Source of the DNA: Gemmatimonadaceae bacterium
Lineage (GTDB): Bacteria; Gemmatimonadota; Gemmatimonadetes; Gemmatimonadales; Gemmatimonadaceae
NCBI GenBank assembly: GCA_014379705.1
Contig: JACMLI010000574.1
Coordinates: 1-10,559 of the forward strand
Length of the DNA stretch: 10,559 bases
Reading direction: 5' to 3'
The notes below the pieces were generated by a model. The model was not told where the DNA came from. It made no database searches and saw only the letters and a program-made list of their open reading frames with translations. The position numbers and the translations under genes are program-made. Shown here piece after piece: positions 1 to 7,798 of the stretch; positions within the stretch are counted from its first letter, which is position 1, and each line of letters opens with the position of its first letter.

Positions 1-1310
1 CCGTCGTCGCGACGCGACTTCCGCGGCACGACTCGCGTTTTCGCCTCTTGGAAAGGCGTTTGCGCGCTCTGGTGCCGGGTTCGCCGGTTCAGGTGTGGCG
101 TCTGCTCCCAGGCGGATCCCTCCCGCGCACTCCCGAAACGCGATTCGCGATGTCGGCAGGCGAATTGTGCGATCGGCGACCCTTCTCGTGATCGCCGCAT
201 CCGCCTTTGCGACCTCAGCGTCGCAACTCAACCGATCCGGAGCCGCTCTCTCCGCGTGGCGATGCGGCGTGGCAGTTCCCGCGACCGCTCTGCGACAACG
301 CGAATCGCAACGGACGGCATCCGGACCCGGATTGCCGGTGGCCCGAGGGCGACGCGTCAGACGCGAGTCGGATCTCTGCGCATCGGCAACGCGTCTCTTC
401 CGTCCCGCGACGCCTCTGCGGCAACCGGGAACGCGTCTGCGGGCAGGCGCGACTCCATTGTGCAGTTCCGGGAGGCAACTCGCGAAGCCGGCAAGGGGAA
501 TCGTCGCACCGGCGGCGCGATTGTGTCATCGGGGATCCTCCTTGCGACGTTCCGGATCGCGACTGCGACCATCCGGAACCGCTCTCTCGACGCCGGCGTT
601 CGATGTGGCAACTCCGGCGACGACCGTGAGCAAACCCGCGGCGCAACTCAGGGGAGGGCGATCGGGGTTGGCCGTTGCCGGAAGGCGAGTGGTGCAGCGG
701 GGATCGCGTCTCCGACCTCCGGCGAGGCGGCTGCGTTTTCCCCCAACGCGTCTCCTGCACCTGGGAACGACTTTGCAAACAGGCGCGGCGCGTGTCAGCG
801 ATCCCGAGTGCGATGTGCGAACTCCGGCGGCCCGAATCGCACCATCGGCACCGTGATCGCGTCGTCCCCGATCGAGTCTTCGGCAACCGGAGTCGCGAGT
901 TCGGATCCCCGGAGCCGGCCGTGACGTCACCAAACGCGTCGCTGCGCCACCGAATCGCCGCTGCGACTCGTCAGGCTGGCCACGACCTTTCGCCAGGAGC
1001 GATCACGACGTCCCGAGGCCGCCCTTCGGTAGAGCGGACGCACCGTCGTATGTCCCGCTCCGCGACTTCATGAGTCAGCAAGACGTTCGCGCGCAGCCTG
1101 AACCCTCTTCACACGTCGCCGAGGCGCCCTATCGAACCACAGATCGCGAATGCCGGTCGCTGGAACAGCATTGGCATCTCCTGCAACGCGAATGCGACGG
1201 CGGGGTAGGCGAAGATGCCGGCGTCGGACGGTACCGAGGTTCCTCTGAGGCAAGTCACAGAACCCGAGTGGTGAAAGCGATAATCGCCACGTGCTCCGTG
1301 CGTATGCGGA
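1..1310. repeat. Degenerate 21-bp tandem repeat array (partial at left edge)
   Basis: The whole stretch can be cut into consecutive units of 21 bp, with a few of 20 or 22. Unit starts include 12, 33, 54, 138, 221, 284, 305, 389 and then every 21 bp to 893; weaker units continue at 955, 1039, 1060, 1102, 1144, 1165 and 1186. The rough consensus is WCGCGWCTGCG for positions 1-11 and NCANYCCGGM plus a final R for the rest. In the 25 units from 389 to 913 I counted T at unit position 8 in 24 and G at position 19 in 22, although overall identity between units is low. Several frames on both strands stay open simply because the unit lacks stop codons. Single-base spacing changes at 201-283 break the reading register, which argues against one long protein. 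The period equals two turns of B-DNA. The function is unknown, and the array fades between about 1210 and 1310. Confidence 0.85.
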
Positions 1311-1475
1311 ATGCCAATGCGTCGCCAGGGATTAGTCGTTGATTCGATCGACCCGGAGTGTCAGCACCGTCCGCTCATCTGCCTTCCTGGCCACAACGCT
1401 CACGGAATCCGTGGCGGGTGCCAGGCCGGACGCCAGGGGCGGGTCGGCGGAATCGCACCGAGGTGCAATGCAGGC
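1311..1475. other. Intergenic stretch, nothing recognised
   Basis: This lies between the fading end of the 21-bp array and the stop codon of the small minus-strand ORF. Short open frames exist on the plus strand, but they have arginine/proline-rich shadow-like composition. I see no hairpin with a T-run and no clear promoter. Confidence 0.5.
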
Positions 1476-1736
1476 CTAGTCACAGGAACGCTCTTGAAGT
1501 ACGACCCGTAGGCGATCAATCAAAGCGCGATACGCGGTACGGGGCGAAGGAGCCACGACGCGACACTCCTTCTCCAGGTGGGCGATCAAAGCCACCCAGC
1601 GCGAGCGCTCCCAGAAGGTCACAATGGTCGTCCCGACGAGGAATGCGGGCACGTCGTTCTGCAAGACTGCAACCAGTTGGGTTTCATCGAGGGGCAGCGT
1701 TGCCACGACACGACGGATGATCGCCTCGTCTCTCAT
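1476..1736 (-). CDS. Small hypothetical protein (86 aa), orphan
   Basis: I do not recognise the family. The protein starts MRDEAIIRRVVATLPLDETQ and ends RLRVVLQERSCD before a TAG stop. Its composition is protein-like: alternating hydrophobic and charged residues, two Trp (FWERSRW), and acidic and basic residues in balance. The codons favour G or C in the third position, unlike the overlapping plus-strand frames, which translate to Arg/Pro/Ser-rich text. I chose the ATG at 1736. The open frame continues upstream to 1955, but that extension is very basic and low in complexity (many Arg) and looks untranslated. No strong Shine-Dalgarno precedes the ATG. No signal peptide is visible. A hydrophobic run (LVAVLQNDVPAFLVGTTIV) at about residues 21-39 is interrupted by polar residues and is more likely a folded core than a membrane span. 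It stands alone between the repeat array and the kinase. It could be a real small gene, the remnant of a longer one, or a chance ORF. Confidence 0.42.
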   Translation of the reverse strand: MRDEAIIRRVVATLPLDETQLVAVLQNDVPAFLVGTTIVTFWERSRWVALIAHLEKECRVVAPSPRTAYRALIDRLRVVLQERSCD

Positions 1737-2078
1737 CTCACGTTTTAGAACGGCCGAGGGCGGACGGCGATCGCTTTTGCGTTCGTAACAGGCCTGGGGG
1801 GTGCAGGAGCATCGCGATGGGGGAGCCGTGTGGGTCACTCCGATCCTTTGCATACGCCGTGCCCACCGTCCTTGTCCCCTTCGTAACGCGATACGCCTCC
1901 TGATCTGGCGTTTGCGGCGCGGGAGAACTCTGTGTGCCACGCGCTTGGGGATCAACTCGCCGATGAGCAGCGACAGGTAGGTAGCAGGAAGCGTGCGAGC
2001 ACGTCAGCCCGCCCCTCTTGCCCCGATGCGGAGCTACGTTCCATCTTCAGCGTCGCTGCTCATGCCCTACTGCCCCCC
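1737..2078. other. Gap upstream of the kinase, nothing recognised
   Basis: This is about 340 bp between the divergent small ORF and the chosen kinase start. The kinase frame is open back to a GTG at 1932, but residues coded before 2079 are compositionally poor (Ser/Ala/Arg-rich) and match no domain. The reverse strand is open but very Arg-rich. It may hold promoters for both flanking genes, but I could not define a convincing -35/-10 pair. Confidence 0.4.
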
Positions 2079-3626
2079 ATGGACGCAGCAGAGCCCGATC
2101 TGGATCTGGAGACGCGTCGTGTGTCGCGCCGTCGCGGGACGAGGGTCGCCGAGCCGGCGGCCTCACTCGAGCGCGAGCGGGAGCGCCTCGCCATTGCCCT
2201 GAGGGCGGCTCACCTCGGCGTGTACGAGTGGCGGATCCCCGAGAGCGCGGTCTGGTGGTCCCCAGAGGTCTATGAGATCTACGGGGTCGATCCTCTCATG
2301 TTCGTTCCGACCGTGGAGGCATGCACCGCGCTGATTCATCCGGACGATCGCGAGGAAGTGTGGCGCAAGAGCCAGGACTGCATCGAGCGCGGCGTAGGGC
2401 TCACGCACGAGTACCGAGCTGTGCGACCCGATGGCGAGGTGCGCTGGATCGGGAATGACGCGGACGTTGCCCTGGACCCCGACGGACGTGTCGAGCGCGT
2501 TATCGGCGTGGCGTTCGACGTCACCCATCGGCGGCAGGACGAACAACGCGTGGGCATCCTGATATCGCGGATCGACGACCACCTCGTCACGTACGACCGC
2601 CAGTGGCGCTACACGTTCGTGAACGGCGCGGAGGCCCGCGTGGTCGGCATGTCGCGAGAGGAGCTGCTTGGGCGCTCGATCTGGGAGCTCTTTCCGGACG
2701 CGGTGGGAAACCAGTATTTCCGAGCTGCATACCGCTGTCGCTGAGCAGCGTCCCATCGTCTCGGAGCACTTCTACGCGCCTTTCGATCGATGGTTCGAGA
2801 ATCGCATCTACCCGTCGCCGGACGGGGTGACGGATTTCGCGACGGACATCAGCGCGCGGAAGCGCGCCGAGGCCGAACTCCGCGACAGCATCGTGGCGCG
2901 CGACGCTGCTCAGGATGCCCTGCGAGAGGCGAATCGGCGCAAGGATGAGTTTCTTGCCATGCTTTCGCATGAATTGCGCAACCCGCTCGCGGCGATGCAA
3001 AATGCGATCTTCCTCCTCCAGCGCGCCGGAGGTGATCCAGAGATGATTCGATCCCAGTCAGACCTGCTCGAGCGTCAGGTGTCACGCATGGTGCACCAGG
3101 TCGACGACCTCATGGACGTCAGCCGCATCAACCGTGGTAGCATCGAACTCCGCCAGGAGCCTGTCGAGCTGTCATCGGTCGTGGATCGGGCGCTGGAGTC
3201 GACCAACCTTTTCTCGATCGTCTTGGGCGCAAGCTGTCAGTTGTTGGACCAGGCCAGGCGATCACGGTGTGGGGCGACCCCGCGCGGCTCTGTCAGGTCG
3301 TGGAGAACCTGCTCACCAATGCCGGCAAGTTCACAGAGTCGGGAGGCAGCATCACGGTGTCTCTTGAGACGGAAAACAGCGATGCAATCCTCCGGGTACG
3401 GGATACCGGCATCGGCATGGCACCCCAGGCCATTGGTCGCGTGTTCGAGCTTTTCACACAGCTCGACACCTCCCTCGAGCGATCCCAGTCCGGACTCGGG
3501 ATCGGCCTCTCGCTGGTCAAGACACTGGTCGAAGCACACGGGGGCACAGTGGCCGCGCACAGCGTCGGGCTTGGCCAGGGCAGCGAACTCGTGGTACGCC
3601 TTCCCCTGCATCGTGGGGATACCTGA
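2079..3626 (+). pseudogene. PAS-PAS sensor histidine kinase, two frameshifts
   Basis: This is a two-component sensor kinase that would autophosphorylate a histidine and pass the phosphate to a response regulator. No membrane segment is visible, so it is probably cytoplasmic. Domains in order: a PAS_3-type fold (about 2165-2535: LGVYEWRIPESAVWWSPEVY, then RAVRPDGEVRWIG and GVAFDVTHRRQDEQ); a second PAS domain (about 2560-2860, ending FATDISARKRAEAEL); HisKA with MLSHELRNPL, phospho-acceptor His codon 2968-2970; and HATPase_c with N-box ENLLTNAGKF (from 3303), DTGIGM and SGLGIGLSLVKTLVEAHGG. The reading shifts frame twice. The first shift is near 2718-2722 (QYFR to ELHTAVAEQ; one base gained or two lost). 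The second is at the T-run near 3208-3213 (ALESTNLF to LDRLGRKLSVV; fits loss of one T). The second shift restores the original frame, and all catalytic motifs survive. It is therefore a recent pseudogene or a sequencing error. The ATG at 2079 is a guess; a GTG at 1932 is in frame. No response regulator is adjacent. Confidence 0.88.
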
Positions 3627-3885
3627 GTGACCACACCATCGCGACTGCCCTTGCCCCACCACGTGGCGCCGCGCGGCACTCTCGTCAGGAAGTACCTGGA
3701 GGAGGTCCAGGCATGCAACTCGGTCCGTGATCAGGTCATCAAAGTATCGAGTGCCACGGGCATGACGAGGTGACCTCGCAGCGGGCCTCGCTCGATCGGC
3801 GATCGATCGTCCTCCTGTCCCCACGTCGTCGCGGCGGCCTGGGGCTCGGGTCGCCGCCGTAGCCCCGTGTCGTCATGGAGGCGAC
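3627..3885. other. Spacer between converging kinase and YdjM-like gene
   Basis: The two flanking genes converge here. A 48-codon plus-strand frame from a GTG at 3627, directly after the kinase stop, to a TGA at 3771-3773 is open but has no recognisable domain. I see no classic intrinsic terminator with a T-tract. Confidence 0.35.
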
Positions 3886-5106
3886 TCAGGGTGCTGGACC
3901 GAGAATATCCGCTCGCGGCCACTTCCAAGGCGGAATGAAGCGCGGGCAAGTCGACGGTGACGCGGACGCAACAATGCTTGCGAAGCCTCCACCGCCATCC
4001 GAGAAACGCTGGTCGAACAGCGTTACGCGACCCTCGGGCCCACGACGCCACACCGGCACGCGCATGAACCGCAGCCCCGCGGCCACTTCGCAATTCGTGT
4101 GCGCGAGTTCGCGGAGTTCCGACACGCGTCCCGTCCACGCGTCCCCCCACCGGATCGACGACGTGTTCACCTGCGATGCACGCTCGCCCTCGACCGCCGT
4201 GCGCGACGAACCGGAGCACGCCGCGACCGGGTGCACCGATGCGAACGGCGCCACCGTCACGCTCGTCGCGGCGTACTCATCGCCCGTCTCGGTCACCGTG
4301 AGTCCGGAAAGGCAGAAGGGATTCCCCGGTGCCGGCGTGAGCACCACGTCGCGCAGCGTTTCACCAACGGAGCGCTCCACGATCCCCCGACCAACGCCCG
4401 ACGCCACGAAGAACATGCACTCGAGACCGATCCACAACGCGACGGCTGTTGCCGCGCGGCGACCCTCCGGAAGCATGCGCACGATCGTGAACCACAGCAC
4501 CGCACCAATGGTCAGTGCCACGGCCACACCTCGACTCACCATGTCCACGCGCCACGCCAGCCCCAGTATGAGTGCGAGGAGCACCCCGGCAAGCACTCTT
4601 CCGGGGATCGAGCGTGCGATAAGGAACAGCGGCGGCAGCCCCGCAACGAAGAGCCATGGCTCGATGATGAACACCGCGTCGCCGTAGAACCACCGGTTGT
4701 CCAGCGGCCACCAGGGGTGCACACCGTAGCTGTTCGTGAAATCGAGCGCGATGTGAGAGAGCGTGCCCACGAGCGCGAGCCCAAGCAGTGGCGCTGCCGA
4801 TTCGCGCGCCCGCAGCGACGGCCGCACGGCGATCGTCGCCAACCAGACGACGAGCGCCGCCACGAGCGCAAACAGGACCGTGTGCGTGTGGCCGCGATGG
4901 TGCAGCAGGTAGCCCAGGCTCCCCATGCCGAGTCGATCGCCGGCATACACGAGGTCTGCGTCAGGCAGTTCGGCGGTGATCACGCCTACGAGGTACGCCG
5001 CCCGCCGGAACGCGAGCGATGGCTCGGCCCTGGTGCGACGCCGAGCGATCTCGATGGTGGCCGCGCCGATGAGGCACCCGGCGAGGGCGTGCGTGACGTT
5101 GTCCAT
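3886..5106 (-). CDS. YdjM-type membrane-bound metal-dependent hydrolase
   Basis: This 406-residue inner-membrane protein belongs to the YdjM/YfhO-like 'LexA-binding, inner membrane-associated putative hydrolase' family (DUF457). Family hallmarks are visible: MDNVTHALAG at the N-terminus (His6), an acidic pair in ELPDAD (Asp49, Asp51), the HHRGHTHT cluster (His69, 70, 73, 75), and SHIALDFTNSYGVHPWWPLD (His118, Asp122). These residues probably bind metal, and the substrate is unknown. Hydrophobic spans lie at about 77-95, 106-125, 143-165, 170-187, 193-210 and 218-236. The remaining 170 or so residues form a polar tail, presumably a soluble domain; they contain Cys265, Cys297, Cys339 and Cys387. 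The ATG at 5106 is chosen because the conserved N-terminal motif starts there; no Shine-Dalgarno is visible upstream. It lies about 80 bp behind the ADOP permease on the same strand and could be co-transcribed. E. coli ydjM is SOS-regulated; I saw no LexA-like box here. Confidence 0.88.
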   Translation of the reverse strand: MDNVTHALAGCLIGAATIEIARRRTRAEPSLAFRRAAYLVGVITAELPDADLVYAGDRLGMGSLGYLLHHRGHTHTVLFALVAALVVWLATIAVRPSLRARESAAPLLGLALVGTLSHIALDFTNSYGVHPWWPLDNRWFYGDAVFIIEPWLFVAGLPPLFLIARSIPGRVLAGVLLALILGLAWRVDMVSRGVAVALTIGAVLWFTIVRMLPEGRRAATAVALWIGLECMFFVASGVGRGIVERSVGETLRDVVLTPAPGNPFCLSGLTVTETGDEYAATSVTVAPFASVHPVAACSGSSRTAVEGERASQVNTSSIRWGDAWTGRVSELRELAHTNCEVAAGLRFMRVPVWRRGPEGRVTLFDQRFSDGGGGFASIVASASPSTCPRFIPPWKWPRADILGPAP

Positions 5107-5188
5107 GAAGGGCAGGAGGCTAAGAGGGTGAGCGGGTCAGCGGGAGAGGCAACCGTGACCTTCTCGCCACCAAACCCTTTCTCCCGGC
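5107..5188. other. Spacer between ADOP permease and YdjM-like gene
   Basis: This short gap separates two same-strand genes. Read on the minus strand it contains repeated words of the type CCCGCTGAC / CCCGCTCAC / CCCTC at about 5125-5150. It resembles other word-repetitive spacers in this window. I could not define a terminator or promoter. Confidence 0.35.
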
Positions 5189-7606
5189 CTACTCCGCCCG
5201 CAGCGCCACGATCGGGTCGACCGCCGTGGCCCGTCGCGCCGGGATGTAGCTCGCGATCACGGCCACGGCCGTCAGGAACAGCGAGACGCCGATGAAGCTC
5301 AGCGGATCGGATGGACTGACGACGAGGATCGACCGGAGTGCGCGCGTGACACCGAACGCGCCGACGAGGCCGATGAGGATCCCGATGCCGGCGAGGCCCA
5401 TGCCATGCTTCACCACCATCTCCAGCACGCCACGCCGCTGCGCGCCGAGCGCGAGCCGCACCCCGAACTCGCGCGTCCGCTGCGAGACTCCGTACGAGAT
5501 CACGCCGTACACGCCGATGGCGGCGAGGACGAGGGCCACGATCCCAAACACGCCGAACATCGCGCCGAAGAGGCCGTACTGCCAGAAACCGAGCTTGCGC
5601 ACCTGCTCCATCGTGGCGACGTCGTACACGGGCATCGTGGCATCGGCCGCGCGGATCTGCTCACGCATCGCCGACGTCACCAATGACGGGTCGCCCGCCA
5701 CGCGCACCATCAAGCCCAGCCCGCGCGGCACCGAATACGGGAGGGGCACGTACAGCGAGGGCGGGTCCTCGTCGCGATCCCCGAGCTGTCCCTGCCGGTA
5801 GTGCCGCACGACGCCGATCACCGTGAACCACGGCAGCGTCGTGTCGCCGAGAAAACGGAACTGCCTGCCTAACGCGTCGGCGCCGGGCCACTGGGCCTGC
5901 GCAAAGCGCTCGTCGACCACCGCCACGGGCGTCTTCGTGGACGCTTCGGCCTCGGTCAGGTCGCGCCCGTTGACGAGCGTGAGGCCAAGCACCTTCGACC
6001 ACTGCGCGCTGACGCCCGACCACCACACCGGGCGACCTTCCTCGGGTTGTACCTTCTGGCCCTGTACCTCGACGGGGGACCAACTCCCACCGCCATCGAG
6101 CGGGATCGTGCTCGACGCGGTCACCGCCTGCACGCCGGGAATCGCGCCGATGCGCCGCACGAGGTCCTCCGCACGCTGCTGCCGCGCATACATCGAGTCG
6201 TAGGGAGTCCCCGGCATGTAGGTCCGCATCGTCATGATCGACGAGGTGTCGAAACCCACCCCTTCCGTCTCCAGGGCCGCGAAGGAGCGCACGAAGAGCG
6301 ACGCCCCCACGAGCAGCACGAGGGCCAGTGCGACCTCGGCGACGACGAGCACCGATCGCGTGCGGTTCTTCACGCGGCTCGAGCCGCCGCCGCGCCCACC
6401 GTCCTTGAGCGCGCCGTAGATGCCACCGCTCGTGGCGTGCAGCGCCGGAAAGAGCCCGAATGCGAGCGCCGCGAGCAGGGACACCACGCCCGTGTAGCCC
6501 ATCACCCGCGCGTCGATGCGCCATTGGATGTAGTAGGGCACGCCATCCCCGGGCGGTATGCCACGATCGATCAGGGTGAGGCCGAGCTTCGCCAGCGGGA
6601 ACGACAGCGCGCCCGCCACGAGGGCCATGATCGTCGCCTCGAGCAACAACTGCCTGACGATGGCGCCACGCCCCGCGCCTAACGCCGAGCGTACGGCGAT
6701 CTCGCGTTCGCGGGCCGTGGCGCGGGCCAGCATGAGGTTCGCCACGTTCGCGCACGCAATAAGCAGCACGAACGTCACCGCGCCCATCATCGCACTCACC
6801 ACGACGCGGATGTCCGTGGGAATGAGCAACGTGCGGAGGTCCGTCAGCTTGCCCGTCCAGCCCTTCTCCACGAGCCCTGCCTCGCGCTCGATGCGCATGA
6901 CCAGCGCGTCATATTCCGCGCGCGCCTGCTCTTCCGTGACCCCGTCGCGCAAGCGGCCGAACGCCTGCACGAAGCGCATGTCCCGCGAATCGGTCCGGCC
7001 CCAGCCCGCCATCGGCAGCCACAACTCGTGGTTCTCCGGAAATCGGAAGCCCACGGGCATGACCCCGACCACCTCGTACGGGCTCCCGTTCAGCTGGATC
7101 ACGCGTCCGATGATCGACGAGTCGGCGGCATACCGACGCCGCCACAGCACGTCGGAGAGCAGCACCACGCTCCCGGCGCCCGCGACATCCTCGTCATCTC
7201 GGAAGTCGCGACCGAGCTGGGGGCGCACGCCCAGCGTGCGGAAAAGGGAGGCGCTGACCATGCCCCCCTCGAGCCGCTCTGGCTCCTCTCCTTCCGTGAT
7301 CGTCAGGCTCCGCTCGAGGACCCCGCCCACGGACGAAAAGCTCCGGGTCTCGCGCTGGATGTCGCGGAACGACGGGACCGCGAGCCCGGCACGGAATCCG
7401 CGCTGCGCGACCTGCGTCTGCAGCGCCACCAGGCGCTCTGGCGCCTCGAAGTCGAAAGGCCGCCAGAGCACCGCATCGAAGACCGCAAAGAGCGTGGTGT
7501 TGACCGCGATGCCGATCGTGAGGCAGGCGATGACGATCGCAGAAAATGCCGGGCGCGACACCAGCGCGCGCCACGCAAAACGGAGGGGAGAAGCGATACC
7601 GTTCAC
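5189..7606 (-). CDS. ADOP / MacB-FtsX family ABC transporter permease
   Basis: At 805 residues this matches the 'acidobacterial duplicated orphan permease' (ADOP) family, which is about 800 residues long with two MacB_PCD-FtsX modules in one chain. Module 1 has an N-terminal span at about 20-46 (AFSAIVIACLTIGIAVNTTLF), a periplasmic MacB-like core to about 255, then spans at about 268-292, 322-347 and 370-390. The first FtsX signature is ANLMLARATAREREIAVRSALGAGR (split, residues 289-313). Module 2 has a span at about 418-441, a second periplasmic core to about 665, then spans at about 676-705, 736-756 and 768-790. Its matching signature is SQRTREFGVRLALGAQRRG at 708-726, and the chain ends IPARRATAVDPIVALRAE. 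No ATPase gene is beside it, as 'orphan' implies, and no PadR-like regulator is visible either. Substrate and direction of transport are unknown; MacB relatives act as mechanotransmission exporters. The start is GTG, with a weak GGA about 6 nt upstream. Confidence 0.93.
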   Translation of the reverse strand: MNGIASPLRFAWRALVSRPAFSAIVIACLTIGIAVNTTLFAVFDAVLWRPFDFEAPERLVALQTQVAQRGFRAGLAVPSFRDIQRETRSFSSVGGVLERSLTITEGEEPERLEGGMVSASLFRTLGVRPQLGRDFRDDEDVAGAGSVVLLSDVLWRRRYAADSSIIGRVIQLNGSPYEVVGVMPVGFRFPENHELWLPMAGWGRTDSRDMRFVQAFGRLRDGVTEEQARAEYDALVMRIEREAGLVEKGWTGKLTDLRTLLIPTDIRVVVSAMMGAVTFVLLIACANVANLMLARATAREREIAVRSALGAGRGAIVRQLLLEATIMALVAGALSFPLAKLGLTLIDRGIPPGDGVPYYIQWRIDARVMGYTGVVSLLAALAFGLFPALHATSGGIYGALKDGGRGGGSSRVKNRTRSVLVVAEVALALVLLVGASLFVRSFAALETEGVGFDTSSIMTMRTYMPGTPYDSMYARQQRAEDLVRRIGAIPGVQAVTASSTIPLDGGGSWSPVEVQGQKVQPEEGRPVWWSGVSAQWSKVLGLTLVNGRDLTEAEASTKTPVAVVDERFAQAQWPGADALGRQFRFLGDTTLPWFTVIGVVRHYRQGQLGDRDEDPPSLYVPLPYSVPRGLGLMVRVAGDPSLVTSAMREQIRAADATMPVYDVATMEQVRKLGFWQYGLFGAMFGVFGIVALVLAAIGVYGVISYGVSQRTREFGVRLALGAQRRGVLEMVVKHGMGLAGIGILIGLVGAFGVTRALRSILVVSPSDPLSFIGVSLFLTAVAVIASYIPARRATAVDPIVALRAE

Positions 7607-7798
7607 GGATCCGGGGGCGGAGGGGGACGCCGGCGTCTACCCCCCGCCTACGGACCCGCCTGTCGGCAGGTGTCAGCGTCCACGCGGACCACGGTTGTCA
7701 TCGTGGACCGAATAGTGATTGGGGATTGGTGAGTCGGCGTGATCCGGTAGTGGGGCCCACGATTCACGGCGAATCACGAATTCCGAATCACGGCTCCA
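7607..7798. other. Word-repetitive spacer upstream of ADOP gene
   Basis: The stretch 7760-7793 carries three near-copies of one 10-bp word: CGATTCACGG at 7760, CGAATCACGA at 7770 and CGAATCACGG at 7784. Looser relatives (GTGATTGGGGATTGGTGAG) lie around 7715-7733. The words GATTC (7761) and GAATC (7771) could form a weak 5-bp hairpin. The promoter for the permease must lie in this gap or further upstream, but I could not place it. Confidence 0.5.

Noticed and set aside
95..856. Long open frame of 253 codons (GTG start) and overlapping long frames on both strands in 1-1070
   Set aside because: They come from the stop-free 21-bp unit. No frame has gene-like third-position bias, and the unit register shifts by one base around 201-283. 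Kept as a hypothesis in findings only.
1..1310. CRISPR array
   Set aside because: Units are directly adjacent with no unique spacers, are degenerate, and no cas gene is present.
1932..2078. N-terminal extension of the kinase from the GTG at 1932
   Set aside because: It has no conserved residues and low-complexity composition; the PAS domain needs none of it. It cannot be fully excluded.
3627..3773. 48-codon GTG ORF directly after the kinase stop
   Set aside because: Too short, no recognisable domain, no ribosome site; probably chance.
4099..5295. 398-codon plus-strand ORF opposite the YdjM-like gene
   Set aside because: The translation is Arg/His/Pro-rich shadow text with no domains, while the minus strand carries clear family motifs.
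6558..7715. 385-codon plus-strand ORF opposite the ADOP permease
   Set aside because: Ser/Arg/Thr-rich antisense shadow of a strongly supported gene.
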